Below, in pieces: positions 7,487 to 15,849 of a DNA stretch of 64,000 bases (positions are counted from its first letter, which is position 1; each line of letters opens with the position of its first letter). A program made the translations under genes and the position numbers. Origin of the DNA: Lacibacter cauensis (lineage in GTDB: Bacteria; Bacteroidota; Bacteroidia; Chitinophagales; Chitinophagaceae); assembly GCF_007830055.1 (NCBI RefSeq), contig NZ_VLLE01000003.1:806001-870000 (forward strand), read 5' to 3'. The notes beneath the pieces are model-generated. The model was given only the letters and a program-made list of their open reading frames with translations, did no database searches and was not told where the DNA came from.

Positions 7487-9874
7487 TTATTGGCTTTTAC
7501 TAAAAAGTGATTTTAACGATCGATCCTTTCGTATTACCTTAATAATGTGGCCAAAACGTTTGTACCAAAGCGGAAGAACCTCATACTCTTTGTGATACCA
7601 ACTTTTGATTTCTGATGCGTTTTTTTCCCAATAGTTAGCAAGTTCACTAAAAGCCTCAGCTTTTTCTAATGAAATTTGCTCTAATGTATTTACAGTATCT
7701 TTTGTTGTATTTGTAGATAACTGACTGTTGTTTATTTCTGGAAAATTCGAAAGATGTTCATTTGTGTGTAACTGCTCACGATAGATTGCTGAGTTGTAAG
7801 GAAACTGTTTTTTATGCAGTTTGCCCATTTCCTTTTGATTGAAATAATAGTCAAAGAGTTCGTCAAATCTTTCACATCTGCCTTCCCAAGTCCAGTTTTT
7901 TATCCTTATTTCATTTTCTTTTGAAAGTGATTCCAGAATTTCCCTGTTCTTTATCAGGTTAAGTAGTAGTTTCTTCAAGGCCTCTTTCGATCTCTCAGTA
8001 AGTATATATTCTTTCTGTAGTTTTCCAAAAACCTCTTTTACTATACCAACATCTGTCGAAATAACTGCTATACCGCATGCCATTGACTCTAAAACCGGGT
8101 TTGGAGTTCCTTCAATATCGGATGCACATATGTATACATCTAACTGATTATAATAGTCAACCATATTTGCTGGGTCAATATGTGTATGTGGCTCTTGCTT
8201 GTCTGCATAAGTCAGTTTAATTGCATATCCTTCCTGAATTAGTTCCTCTACCGCTGGTTTAATAATGGAAATAAAACCTTTGTGATCAATACCATCTTCA
8301 GATTGCCCCCATGCACTATTACCTGCCCATCCAACAACCAGAGGCGAATTATGAGATGAAAACGCTTTTTCTTTTTTTCTGTAGAATTTATTTATATCAA
8401 CGCCATCCTGAATGACACAATATGGCTTTTTATATTCGCTTATTTTGTTGTAGATATTCATTAATTTATGAGAAGAGACAAAATAGCCATCAATGTTATT
8501 ATTAAAAATGTCAATATTGTTTTGCTTATCAAGTTCTTGTAGATACAAATGATCATAAACACCTGTTAGAAGAATCGTTTCGTTTAAGAAGTCTTCGAAT
8601 TGATTCCTGGAGATACTGAATTTATATTCAAGGTAATTTTTAAGATCGACGCTGAACAAGTGTTTATATACCGGTCTCCAGAAAAAGAATAGAAGATCGT
8701 ATTTTTCTTTGTATAAGATTGGATAAAGATCAAGCCATTTTTCCCAAGCATATTCGGATTGAAAATATATCGTAAAATTATATTTATGCGAAAGATGATG
8801 CTCGATATTCTTTGCGATGTTATGAAATGCCCAATTCTTAACATCTACGATAAGTGCAATCCTTTTCTTTATTTCATCTCCTTTTTTACTTGTACTTGCC
8901 GTTATTAATTGATCCTGTTTTTGTTTGAGCCAGTCCTCGGTATGTTTATCATACACTACCAAACCATTCTTCTTTTCAAAAGCTTCAGCTGACGCTTTTA
9001 TTATGTCGTTATTAAATCTTTTCTTTTCAGCTTCTATATCATCCTTGTCACTTGAAGGTTTGTGATTATGCACAACAACAAACTTATGTAGGTTGCCAAT
9101 TTTGTAACCCTTTTTGTATAGTCTGAGTGAAAAATCAATGTCTTCGAATCCAACAAACATGTTGCGGTCAAATCCTCCAATATCCAGAAATTCTTGTCTG
9201 TTTAGTATGCATGCGCCACCAAATAGAAAATCAGACAAAAAAGGCGCTTCGATCTCAAGATCATTATATTCTAAATCGGTTTTAAAATTATAACAACTGC
9301 CTCCACCCGAAAAGAAGGTTTCGTTTGTAGGCCAGGTAAAAAGAGCACCACCCAAAGCAAAAACTGATTTGTTATCATAATTTATCAATGGAAGGTTTAA
9401 GAAATTTACCCCTAAGGTATTAATTGCTTGTTGAACTGATTCCAGCGGATCTTCAACAAAAAACATATCGTTGTCAAGAAACATAATCCAATCTTTTTTT
9501 GTTTGACTTGCTGCATAGTTTCTTGCATTTCCAACTCCAAGATTCTCTTGTAATTCAATAATCTTTATCGGGCAACTACAGGTTGAGGTAAATTCTTTAA
9601 GAAGTTTTTTTTGTGCAGCCGAAGAATTGTTATCAATGATTAGTATTTCACCTTTAAATTCCGGGATATAGTATTCTACAGAAGTAAGTAATCGGATAGT
9701 TAAATTTACCCTGTTTAAACTAAGCAGAACTATACACATGTTTGATCCGTATGGTGCAAATGAAACCTTATTGAATTTTGGAACATTATTTAGATTTGCT
9801 GTATTATCACTATAACAATACTCTGTTTTTTTTATGCTATAAGTTAGTTTGTTATATAGTTCTCCAATTTTCAT
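7487..9874 (-). CDS. Two-domain glycosyltransferase, GT2 fused to GT4-like domain
   Basis: This 795-residue protein is arranged in the opposite order to its downstream neighbour. Residues about 45-290 are GT2 (IVLLSLNRVNLTIRLLTSV, then MFLDNDMFFVEDP as the DxD region and GFEDIDFSLRLYKKG as the acceptor-site ED motif). Residues about 335-690 are a GT-B/GT4-like domain ending in IEGTPNPVLESMACGIAVI. The last 100 residues are polar and helical with a basic end (RSLKSLFSKSQ), possibly a membrane- or partner-binding tail. It overlaps nothing but is only 3-4 bases from its neighbours, so it is surely co-transcribed. The catalytic ED/DxD residues look intact in the first half; the second half is recognised by its PNPVLESMACG segment alone, so its activity is less certain. 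Confidence 0.85.
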   Translation of the reverse strand: MKIGELYNKLTYSIKKTEYCYSDNTANLNNVPKFNKVSFAPYGSNMCIVLLSLNRVNLTIRLLTSVEYYIPEFKGEILIIDNNSSAAQKKLLKEFTSTCSCPIKIIELQENLGVGNARNYAASQTKKDWIMFLDNDMFFVEDPLESVQQAINTLGVNFLNLPLINYDNKSVFALGGALFTWPTNETFFSGGGSCYNFKTDLEYNDLEIEAPFLSDFLFGGACILNRQEFLDIGGFDRNMFVGFEDIDFSLRLYKKGYKIGNLHKFVVVHNHKPSSDKDDIEAEKKRFNNDIIKASAEAFEKKNGLVVYDKHTEDWLKQKQDQLITASTSKKGDEIKKRIALIVDVKNWAFHNIAKNIEHHLSHKYNFTIYFQSEYAWEKWLDLYPILYKEKYDLLFFFWRPVYKHLFSVDLKNYLEYKFSISRNQFEDFLNETILLTGVYDHLYLQELDKQNNIDIFNNNIDGYFVSSHKLMNIYNKISEYKKPYCVIQDGVDINKFYRKKEKAFSSHNSPLVVGWAGNSAWGQSEDGIDHKGFISIIKPAVEELIQEGYAIKLTYADKQEPHTHIDPANMVDYYNQLDVYICASDIEGTPNPVLESMACGIAVISTDVGIVKEVFGKLQKEYILTERSKEALKKLLLNLIKNREILESLSKENEIRIKNWTWEGRCERFDELFDYYFNQKEMGKLHKKQFPYNSAIYREQLHTNEHLSNFPEINNSQLSTNTTKDTVNTLEQISLEKAEAFSELANYWEKNASEIKSWYHKEYEVLPLWYKRFGHIIKVIRKDRSLKSLFSKSQ

Positions 9875-9877
9875 TAT

Positions 9878-11395
9878 TTAATTCTTTTTAAAAATTTTTC
9901 GGAACATGATCTGTAAAATATTCGCTTCTTCAAATTTTTCTTTATAAGCAATGATTTGTTGCGATTGTTTATCGTTGCTTTCAGATAGTTCATTTATTGT
10001 ATTGCTTTGTGCGGTAATTATTTGCTGAAGAGAATTAAGTTCCTTATAAAGAGTATTTTCTGTGTTTTGTTGAGTAGCAAAAATTTTACTTATTTGCACG
10101 ACTAGATTGTCGATTTTGTTGTTTAAAATATTATTATTTTTTTCCTGTTCAACCAATAAGTGTTGTTGCGAGGTGTTATGTAGTTGTATTAACTGGATAA
10201 TATTATCACATGAGTTTTTTATACCAATTATCTCTATATCCTGATTTTGCAACAAGTTCATTTGTTCGAACTGTGTTTTTTTAATTTCATTTATTATAAC
10301 AAACAAGGTTTCTAATCTTGTTTGTAATGTGTCAAAAAGCCGTAATTGCTTTGATAGCAATTCTTGTTCTGAAAGCAGAGCTACCTGCGAGCTCACTATT
10401 TTTTGAAGAAGAGAAGCGTGATTTTCGTTTTCCTTAATCAATTGTTGAGTCCTTATTTCAAGACCGTTAATTACATTATGAAGGTCGTTAATTTTATTTT
10501 TTGTAATATTTATGCCTGAATCAACTAATGCAAAATGATTTTCACAACTGAAAGTGAGGGCTTCAAGAGCAGAAAAGACTTGTATCAGTTCTCTGTTATT
10601 TGATAATATGGAATTAAGTTCATTCGTTTTTACCTCAAGATTTGCTTCTGATTCATCGAGTCTCTTTTGAATACTAACGTTGATATTCTGTTGTTCAGTT
10701 TTCAGCTTTTGATAGTAATCAATCAAGTCAATAGACATTTCTTGAGTAAACCATGAGCGTCCCCACATGTGGATTGCAATGGTTTTTGATGTTAGTTCCC
10801 ATTCGCTGCTGTTTTTTCGTAGGTATGCTTTTTCGTAAGGTAATGGATAGAAGACTTCCTTTTCGAAAAGCATGATGTCGGCAAGAAGTTGTTCTCCATA
10901 TTTAGCGAGCGAATACTTTTGTTTTAGAATTTCAGTTACAAGGTGGGGAGCAGATAAATTAGCTTTTTCGGTGCCATCAAATTTTTCTAGAAGAGTTTTC
11001 TCACAATCCTTTATAAATTCATGATTAGGAATTGCACCGACAATTGCGTTATTAACCCAATAGTCTTCATTTCCGAAGTTACCGGATTCAAAGCCTAAAA
11101 AACAATGATAATTTAAAAGAATATCTAATGGACCTAGAATTTTCATATCTGTGTCCATATAAATGCCTCCTTCAGTTCTCAATGCATAAAGTCTTATATA
11201 GTTGCTAGCATTAGCCCAATTTTTTTTATTGATTGAAGTTTCGAGATAAGGAATATATGAAGGGATATTATTATTATTCCATTCTTTAATTTTGAAATCA
11301 GGATTGAACCGTCTCCATTCGTTTATATATTCTTTATACTCATCATTAAGAGGAGTATCCCCAAACCAACAATAATGTATAATTTTTGGTATCAC
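9878..11395 (-). CDS. GT32 glycosyltransferase with long C-terminal coiled coil
   Basis: Residues 1-225 are a GT32 (DXD sugar-binding, TcdA/TcdB-like) transferase: PKIIHYCWFGDTPL at the start, ALRTEGGIYMDTDM with the DxD near residue 80, and IAIHMWGRSW near 210. From about residue 230 to 490 the chain changes to a glutamine-, asparagine- and leucine-rich coiled coil, ending in a short basic amphipathic tail (IMFRKIFKKN). Capsule GT32 enzymes are normally only the first part; the coiled coil roughly doubles the length. In ABC-exported O-antigens such as E. coli O9a, a coiled coil in WbdD sets chain length, so a scaffold or ruler role is conceivable here but unproven. There is no kinase or methyltransferase domain like WbdD's. 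It lies between a coiled-coil gene and a GT2-GT4 gene in the operon. Confidence 0.83.
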   Translation of the reverse strand: MIPKIIHYCWFGDTPLNDEYKEYINEWRRFNPDFKIKEWNNNNIPSYIPYLETSINKKNWANASNYIRLYALRTEGGIYMDTDMKILGPLDILLNYHCFLGFESGNFGNEDYWVNNAIVGAIPNHEFIKDCEKTLLEKFDGTEKANLSAPHLVTEILKQKYSLAKYGEQLLADIMLFEKEVFYPLPYEKAYLRKNSSEWELTSKTIAIHMWGRSWFTQEMSIDLIDYYQKLKTEQQNINVSIQKRLDESEANLEVKTNELNSILSNNRELIQVFSALEALTFSCENHFALVDSGINITKNKINDLHNVINGLEIRTQQLIKENENHASLLQKIVSSQVALLSEQELLSKQLRLFDTLQTRLETLFVIINEIKKTQFEQMNLLQNQDIEIIGIKNSCDNIIQLIQLHNTSQQHLLVEQEKNNNILNNKIDNLVVQISKIFATQQNTENTLYKELNSLQQIITAQSNTINELSESNDKQSQQIIAYKEKFEEANILQIMFRKIFKKN

Positions 11396-11406
11396 AATTC
11401 TTTACC

Positions 11407-11799
11407 TCACTTTTTTGTACCTAGCAGCTTTTCTTTAATCGTTCCAATCAAACTTCTCGTCTCATACGTCCTCTTATACCACTCAATATCATTCTGGTAA
11501 CGGCGTATATCTTCAAGCAGTTTATTAATCAATTGCTTCGTTCCTTCCTGCTTACGGAGTTCATCTTTTAATATTTTTTCTGCTTCTTCCTTTTCTTTTT
11601 GCTCTTTCAACAATTGGTCTTCTATTTTTTGTAATCGTTCTACAAGTTCTTCAATACGATCACGCTTAAATTCATTCTCCGAAAGCAAGTGCGTATAAAC
11701 CTGGCGTAAAACATCTTCCAGGGGAAGATCTTTCAACTTGCCTGCGAGTGCAACAAGTTTGCCGGTGTCATGTAATTGTGTTTGTCCCTGTGTTTCCAT
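11407..11799 (-). CDS. Small coiled-coil protein of the polysaccharide operon
   Basis: This protein of 130 residues has no enzyme motif. Residues about 35-105 are almost continuous heptads rich in Glu, Lys and Leu (VERLQKIEDQLLKEQKEKEE). The N-terminal part is short and polar, and the C-terminus ends in a basic amphipathic stretch (GTIKEKLLGTKK). It sits 21 bases behind a GT4 gene and 11 bases ahead of the GT32/coiled-coil gene, so the two coiled-coil proteins are adjacent and probably expressed together. They could form a hetero-oligomer that scaffolds the transferases at the membrane; this is inference from shape and position. No named family is recognised. Confidence 0.75.
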   Translation of the reverse strand: METQGQTQLHDTGKLVALAGKLKDLPLEDVLRQVYTHLLSENEFKRDRIEELVERLQKIEDQLLKEQKEKEEAEKILKDELRKQEGTKQLINKLLEDIRRYQNDIEWYKRTYETRSLIGTIKEKLLGTKK

Positions 11800-11820
11800 T
11801 GTTGTTAGATGTAAAGTGAT

Positions 11821-12888
11821 TTAATAGGCATAAGCAATACGGTAATTACCAGCACTGCTGGCCGCATTAAATTCTGTGTTGCATAAACTTTTTGAATAGC
11901 TACCCATTGCTTCCAGCATAAAAGGGTTATTGATGTAGTAAAGAATTTGTGTACACGCCTGTTCGATGGAATCGTACAAATCACCATTTACTCCATAACG
12001 GATAATATCTTTATTACCGGTACAGTTTGATAGAATTAAAGGTTTGCCTAATGACATTGCGTCAAGTACACCAAAAGATAGGCCTTCATAATCAGCAGTT
12101 GAAAGATAAAGAGAGGCTTTTGAGAGTTCTTTTTTTACATCTTCTTCCAAAAGCCATCCTGTTATGCGAATATTGGATGATGATAATAAATACCTGTCAG
12201 CTCCATCTCCAATCCAAACAAATTCTACTTGTGGGTACGCTAAAAAATGTTCCGCTATTTCGTTAAAACGTTTTGGGTTCTTTTGTGCAAGAATGCGTCC
12301 GCTGAAAGCAATTATAAATTTACCTTCATTGTTATCTGCATTTCTTACCTGCTTAAGCGAGCTGGTTCCATTATTGATATAGGTAGCTTCAATACCCAAA
12401 TTGCGATAAGCTTCTGCTTCAGATGCTGACACACAAACTACTTTACCTCCGAATGAATGACCAATTAATTCCAATTGCTTATACAGCAAACGTTTAATGC
12501 GGCTGTCTTTAACAAGGAAAGGTGCACCGTTGGGGGTATAAATAACCTGCTTTATATTTAGCCATCTGCAAACAAGTCGGCCTAAAAAGCCACTTTTTGA
12601 TGAGTGCAGATGTACCGCATCTGCAGTACGAAATCGCTTCAGTATAGTAAACAGTTCAAATAAAGCACGGGTATCCTTTACAATGTTTAATCCTCTTTGT
12701 GCTGATTTCCAGTGAATAAATTTTACCTGGTTTGGAGGGAAAAGTTTTTTTACTTCAGCACGTTCCATTACCTCGGGGCGCTCTCCGTGAATAACGATAT
12801 GATAATCCTCCGGCAGATGCTCTACCAGTGACTTTACAAAGGTTACTACGCCGCTCGCAAACGGCTCTACTACATGAACAATTCTCAT
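11821..12888 (-). CDS. Glycosyltransferase family 4, first gene of the export operon
   Basis: This 355-residue GT-B enzyme has the N-terminal acceptor domain starting MRIVHVVEPFASGVVTFV and a C-terminal donor domain with FSGRILAQKNPKRF, then TADYEGLSFGVLDAMSLG containing the EGLSFGVLDA version of the GT4 E-x7-E motif (the second acidic residue is Asp). It resembles EpsD/EpsF- and Cps-type transferases that add early sugars. It is preceded by a TACCTTTG box about 75 bases upstream, so it is taken as the first gene of the seven-gene operon reaching to 3770. A short reading frame overlapping its 3' end is not believed. Confidence 0.87.
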   Translation of the reverse strand: MRIVHVVEPFASGVVTFVKSLVEHLPEDYHIVIHGERPEVMERAEVKKLFPPNQVKFIHWKSAQRGLNIVKDTRALFELFTILKRFRTADAVHLHSSKSGFLGRLVCRWLNIKQVIYTPNGAPFLVKDSRIKRLLYKQLELIGHSFGGKVVCVSASEAEAYRNLGIEATYINNGTSSLKQVRNADNNEGKFIIAFSGRILAQKNPKRFNEIAEHFLAYPQVEFVWIGDGADRYLLSSSNIRITGWLLEEDVKKELSKASLYLSTADYEGLSFGVLDAMSLGKPLILSNCTGNKDIIRYGVNGDLYDSIEQACTQILYYINNPFMLEAMGSYSKSLCNTEFNAASSAGNYRIAYAY

Positions 12889-12964
12889 TTATAGGTATTG
12901 TTTTTTCTTAGGCACATTATGTGTCACAGTACTTAGCTTGACAAGTGCTAAACGTAAACCGCTG

Positions 12965-12972
12965 CAAAGGTA
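12965..12972 (-). promoter_or_regulatory. -7 promoter box of the polysaccharide operon
   Basis: Perfect TACCTTTG on the minus strand, about 77 bases before the start codon of the first operon gene. No TTG is seen at the usual -33 distance, so an activator may help; that last point is inference. Confidence 0.6.
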
Positions 12973-13048
12973 TTTGCTATGTATTTAATCGGCTGCACAC
13001 TTATCGCTTAAAACACACAGTTATGAACTTTGACGATTTTTTATTTTA

Positions 13049-13855
13049 TCAATGTGGAAAACTAAAGCGCTTTAGTTGGGTAATGATTTTATACGGAAAC
13101 AATGAAAGTAGATGTTGACGTAATAATCCGACGAAAATTAGTGTTTTAATAAAACCGTAATGCTTTATTACTTTTAGTTTTGAACGTATCTGTTGCTTTC
13201 TTTTTTTTACACTGATTCCCTCTGTATTTACTTCTGTTTCAACTAAGATTTCCTGTAGAATATGCGAGTGAAATTTCCCGATTAGCTCAAAGAAAAATGC
13301 ATAATCTTCTGCATAAGGAAAGTTGTAAGGATAAAGTGCTGTTTGTTTTAGTGATTCGTTTCTAAACATAACTGTAGGGTGTATAAAACTGCACTTTAGA
13401 TGCATTTGTTTGCGAATTACATAATGCTTCTCTGCAGCATGATAAACGAATCGATTTTTTTTTGCAGAATCAACAAACAAACACAAAGAACCAAGTAGAG
13501 ATATGTAAGTGTTTTCATTTAAAAAATTCACTTGTTTTAAAAATCGCTCTTCATTACATATATCTCCGCAATCTAAACGTGCGGTATACAATGCATCGTT
13601 GCGTTCCAGAATAAGTTGCAGGCCGGTGTTTAATGCCTCCGTAATACCTTTGTTTTCTGTTAGCCTGATGATTTCAATTTGCAACTGTTGCAGAATGTCT
13701 GCCGGTAGTAATTCTATTGTTACAGGAACATCACTTCCATCATCAACAATCAGAACTTTGCATTTTTTCTTGGGATATACTACCGAGCGAAGCGACCTTA
13801 TCAATCCTTCAAGATTATTGTAACATGGTATTAAAAGATAGAAATCAAGCATCAT
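13049..13855 (-). CDS. Glycosyltransferase family 2
   Basis: This is a 268-residue GT2 enzyme. The N-terminus FYLLIPCYNNLEGLIRSLRS and IVDDGSDVP near residue 37 form the nucleotide-binding half. The usual ARxDADD metal site reads ARLDCGDIC near residue 93, with Asp, Cys, Gly, Asp in place of the commoner DADD, so the second acidic residue is kept. The C-terminus is basic and hydrophobic. It begins 9 bases after the comM stop codon on the same strand and may be read through from it, while its product belongs with the polysaccharide genes downstream. Two ATG codons in a row (MM) leave a one-residue start ambiguity. Confidence 0.85.
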   Translation of the reverse strand: MMLDFYLLIPCYNNLEGLIRSLRSVVYPKKKCKVLIVDDGSDVPVTIELLPADILQQLQIEIIRLTENKGITEALNTGLQLILERNDALYTARLDCGDICNEERFLKQVNFLNENTYISLLGSLCLFVDSAKKNRFVYHAAEKHYVIRKQMHLKCSFIHPTVMFRNESLKQTALYPYNFPYAEDYAFFFELIGKFHSHILQEILVETEVNTEGISVKKRKQQIRSKLKVIKHYGFIKTLIFVGLLRQHLLSLFPYKIITQLKRFSFPH

Positions 13856-13864
13856 CAGTTCTAC

Positions 13865-15406
13865 TTATCCTGCCCAGCCTTCTCTGTCTAAGCTGCGGTA
13901 TTGAATGGCTTCGGCCAGGTGTTCAATTTTAATGTCGTTGCTTTGCGCAAGGTCGGCAATGGTACGACTAACTTTTAAAATACGATCATACGCTCTTGCA
14001 CTTAAGTTTAATTTATCCATCGCTGCTTTTAGCAACGTTTGTCCGGCTTGCGAAATAACACAGATTTCTTTCAGTTGCTTGCTGCTCATTTGCGCATTGG
14101 CGTAAATGCCTTCCACATCTTTATAACGTTGTTCCTGTATTTCACGTGCAGCAATAACCCGTTCACGAATAACAGTACTTGTTTCGCTGTTTTCTGTTTT
14201 CGATAATTCGCTGAAGGGAACGGGTGTTACTTCTACATGCAGATCGATACGATCTAACAATGGTCCGGATATTTTATTGAGATATTTCTGTACTGCACCG
14301 GGCGGACAGGTACATTCTTTTTCCGGATGATTGTAATAACCACAGGGGCAGGGATTCATCGATGAAATGAGCATGAACGATGCAGGAAAGTCGAGTGCAA
14401 TTTTTGCTCTGGAGATGGTGACTCTTCGTTCTTCCATGGGCTGACGCATAACTTCCAGTACAGTGCGTTTGAATTCCGGCAGTTCATCTAAAAACAACAC
14501 ACCGTTATGCGCTAACGAAATTTCTCCGGGTTGCGGATTGCCGCCGCCACCAACCAATGCAACATCGCTAATTGTATGATGTGGCGAACGAAACGGACGC
14601 TTTGAAATGAGCGTAGCATTTTCCGGTAACTTGCCTGCTACACTATGAATTTTTGTTGTCTCTAATGCTTCCTGCAAACTCAATGGCGGAAGGATGGTAG
14701 GCAACCTTTTTGCAAGCATGGTTTTACCTGCACCGGGCGGGCCAATTAAAATAGCATTATGACTTCCGGCAGCTGCAATTTCCAAGGCACGTTTAATGTT
14801 GTGCTGTCCTTTTACATCACTGAAATCAAATTCGAAATCGTATTGTGCATGAAAGAATTCTTCTCTTGTATTTACAACAACAGGCTTCAGTGAATCTTCG
14901 TTTTCAAAAAAGTTGATCACATCACGTATATGCTCTACGCCATACACGTTGAGATTGTTCACCATTCCTGCTTCACGTGCATTTTGTTTGGGAACGATCA
15001 ATCCTTTAAAATTTTCTTTACGTGCCTGTATGGCAATAGGCAATGCGCCTTTAATGGGTTGAATGCTTCCATCCAGACTCAGTTCACCCATAATCACATA
15101 CTCACTTAATTTTTCCGGATTAGGTACTTGCTCTGTAGCACCGAGTATACTAACGGCAATGGGCAGGTCGAATGCAGTACCTGTTTTGCGAATGTCGGCA
15201 GGAGCGAGGTTGACAATTACTTTTGTGCGGGGGAAAAAATAGCCCGATGTTTTTAATGCACTTTCAATACGCTGCTCGCTTTCTTTCACAGCGCTATCTG
15301 GTAAACCCACCATGAAAAATTTCTGGCCATTACTCACATTCACTTCAATAGTGATGGTAATTGCATTTACTCCGTAAACAGCGCTTCCAAAGGTTTTAAC
15401 GAGCAT
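13865..15406 (-). CDS. comM: YifB/ComM family Mg-chelatase-like AAA+ ATPase
   Basis: This 513-residue protein has the full family architecture: an N-terminal Lon-protease-like fold domain (residues about 15-140), a Mg-chelatase-type AAA+ domain with Walker A IGPPGAGKTMLAKRL near residue 220 and Walker B LFLDELPEF near 306, a cysteine cluster NPCPCGYYNHPEKECTC around 355 and a C-terminal chelatase-like domain. ComM is a hexameric helicase that extends branch migration during natural transformation in Vibrio; in other bacteria the role is less studied. Length and motifs are normal. It is followed after 9 bases by a GT2 gene, which is probably an accident of gene order. Confidence 0.93.
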   Translation of the reverse strand: MLVKTFGSAVYGVNAITITIEVNVSNGQKFFMVGLPDSAVKESEQRIESALKTSGYFFPRTKVIVNLAPADIRKTGTAFDLPIAVSILGATEQVPNPEKLSEYVIMGELSLDGSIQPIKGALPIAIQARKENFKGLIVPKQNAREAGMVNNLNVYGVEHIRDVINFFENEDSLKPVVVNTREEFFHAQYDFEFDFSDVKGQHNIKRALEIAAAGSHNAILIGPPGAGKTMLAKRLPTILPPLSLQEALETTKIHSVAGKLPENATLISKRPFRSPHHTISDVALVGGGGNPQPGEISLAHNGVLFLDELPEFKRTVLEVMRQPMEERRVTISRAKIALDFPASFMLISSMNPCPCGYYNHPEKECTCPPGAVQKYLNKISGPLLDRIDLHVEVTPVPFSELSKTENSETSTVIRERVIAAREIQEQRYKDVEGIYANAQMSSKQLKEICVISQAGQTLLKAAMDKLNLSARAYDRILKVSRTIADLAQSNDIKIEHLAEAIQYRSLDREGWAG

Positions 15407-15480
15407 GCAGGTTGTGGATGTTTAGTTGTAAGATAAAAGTAATTTTTTTAGCGGAGAAGTAAAGTCTTGTCGCCGCATGG

Positions 15481-15825
15481 TTAAAACCAGAGTGGCTCAT
15501 TCTTGAGCAAAACCTGCCACAGCAATGTTACAGCAGTAAGAAGTGAATACAGGATCTTCCGTACAAAGAACCGCAGCTTTACTTTGTTCGGTTGAAATCC
15601 CATTCGTTCGAAAGCTTCTGAGTAGAACGTACTGCCATCTTCTTCACTCAAGCCATGTTTGGCATTCAGCAGGCAACGGCCCCAGATCGCATGTTGCAGA
15701 ATCGTGGCAACAAATACCGGTACCAGGATTTTCCAGTTAAGGAGAAAAGGCGCTGCATAAGCACCCGCAGTAAGAATGCAATGCACGACGAAAATGATGT
15801 TTGATTTTACTTGTGGTGAAAACAT
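15481..15825 (-). CDS. Small integral membrane protein of unknown function
   Basis: This is a 114-residue protein with three likely membrane segments: residues 9-28, 31-50 and 88-108. A charged, probably cytoplasmic loop between segments two and three holds ECs of the form HAIWGRCLLNAKHGLSEEDG, with a conserved-looking His and Cys. Family recognition fails; it resembles small DUF-type membrane proteins with a His/Cys loop, but I will not name one. It lies between comM and a nitrilase-like gene on the same strand with short gaps. The downstream gene begins to be read about 75 bases away. Confidence 0.65.
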   Translation of the reverse strand: MFSPQVKSNIIFVVHCILTAGAYAAPFLLNWKILVPVFVATILQHAIWGRCLLNAKHGLSEEDGSTFYSEAFERMGFQPNKVKLRFFVRKILYSLLTAVTLLWQVLLKNEPLWF

Positions 15826-15849
15826 AACAGTACTGTAAAGTTGCGTCTT

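Noticed and set aside
11805-11987. Short open frame overlapping the end of the GT4 gene
   Set aside because: It overlaps a well-supported glycosyltransferase in another frame and has no protein-like features.
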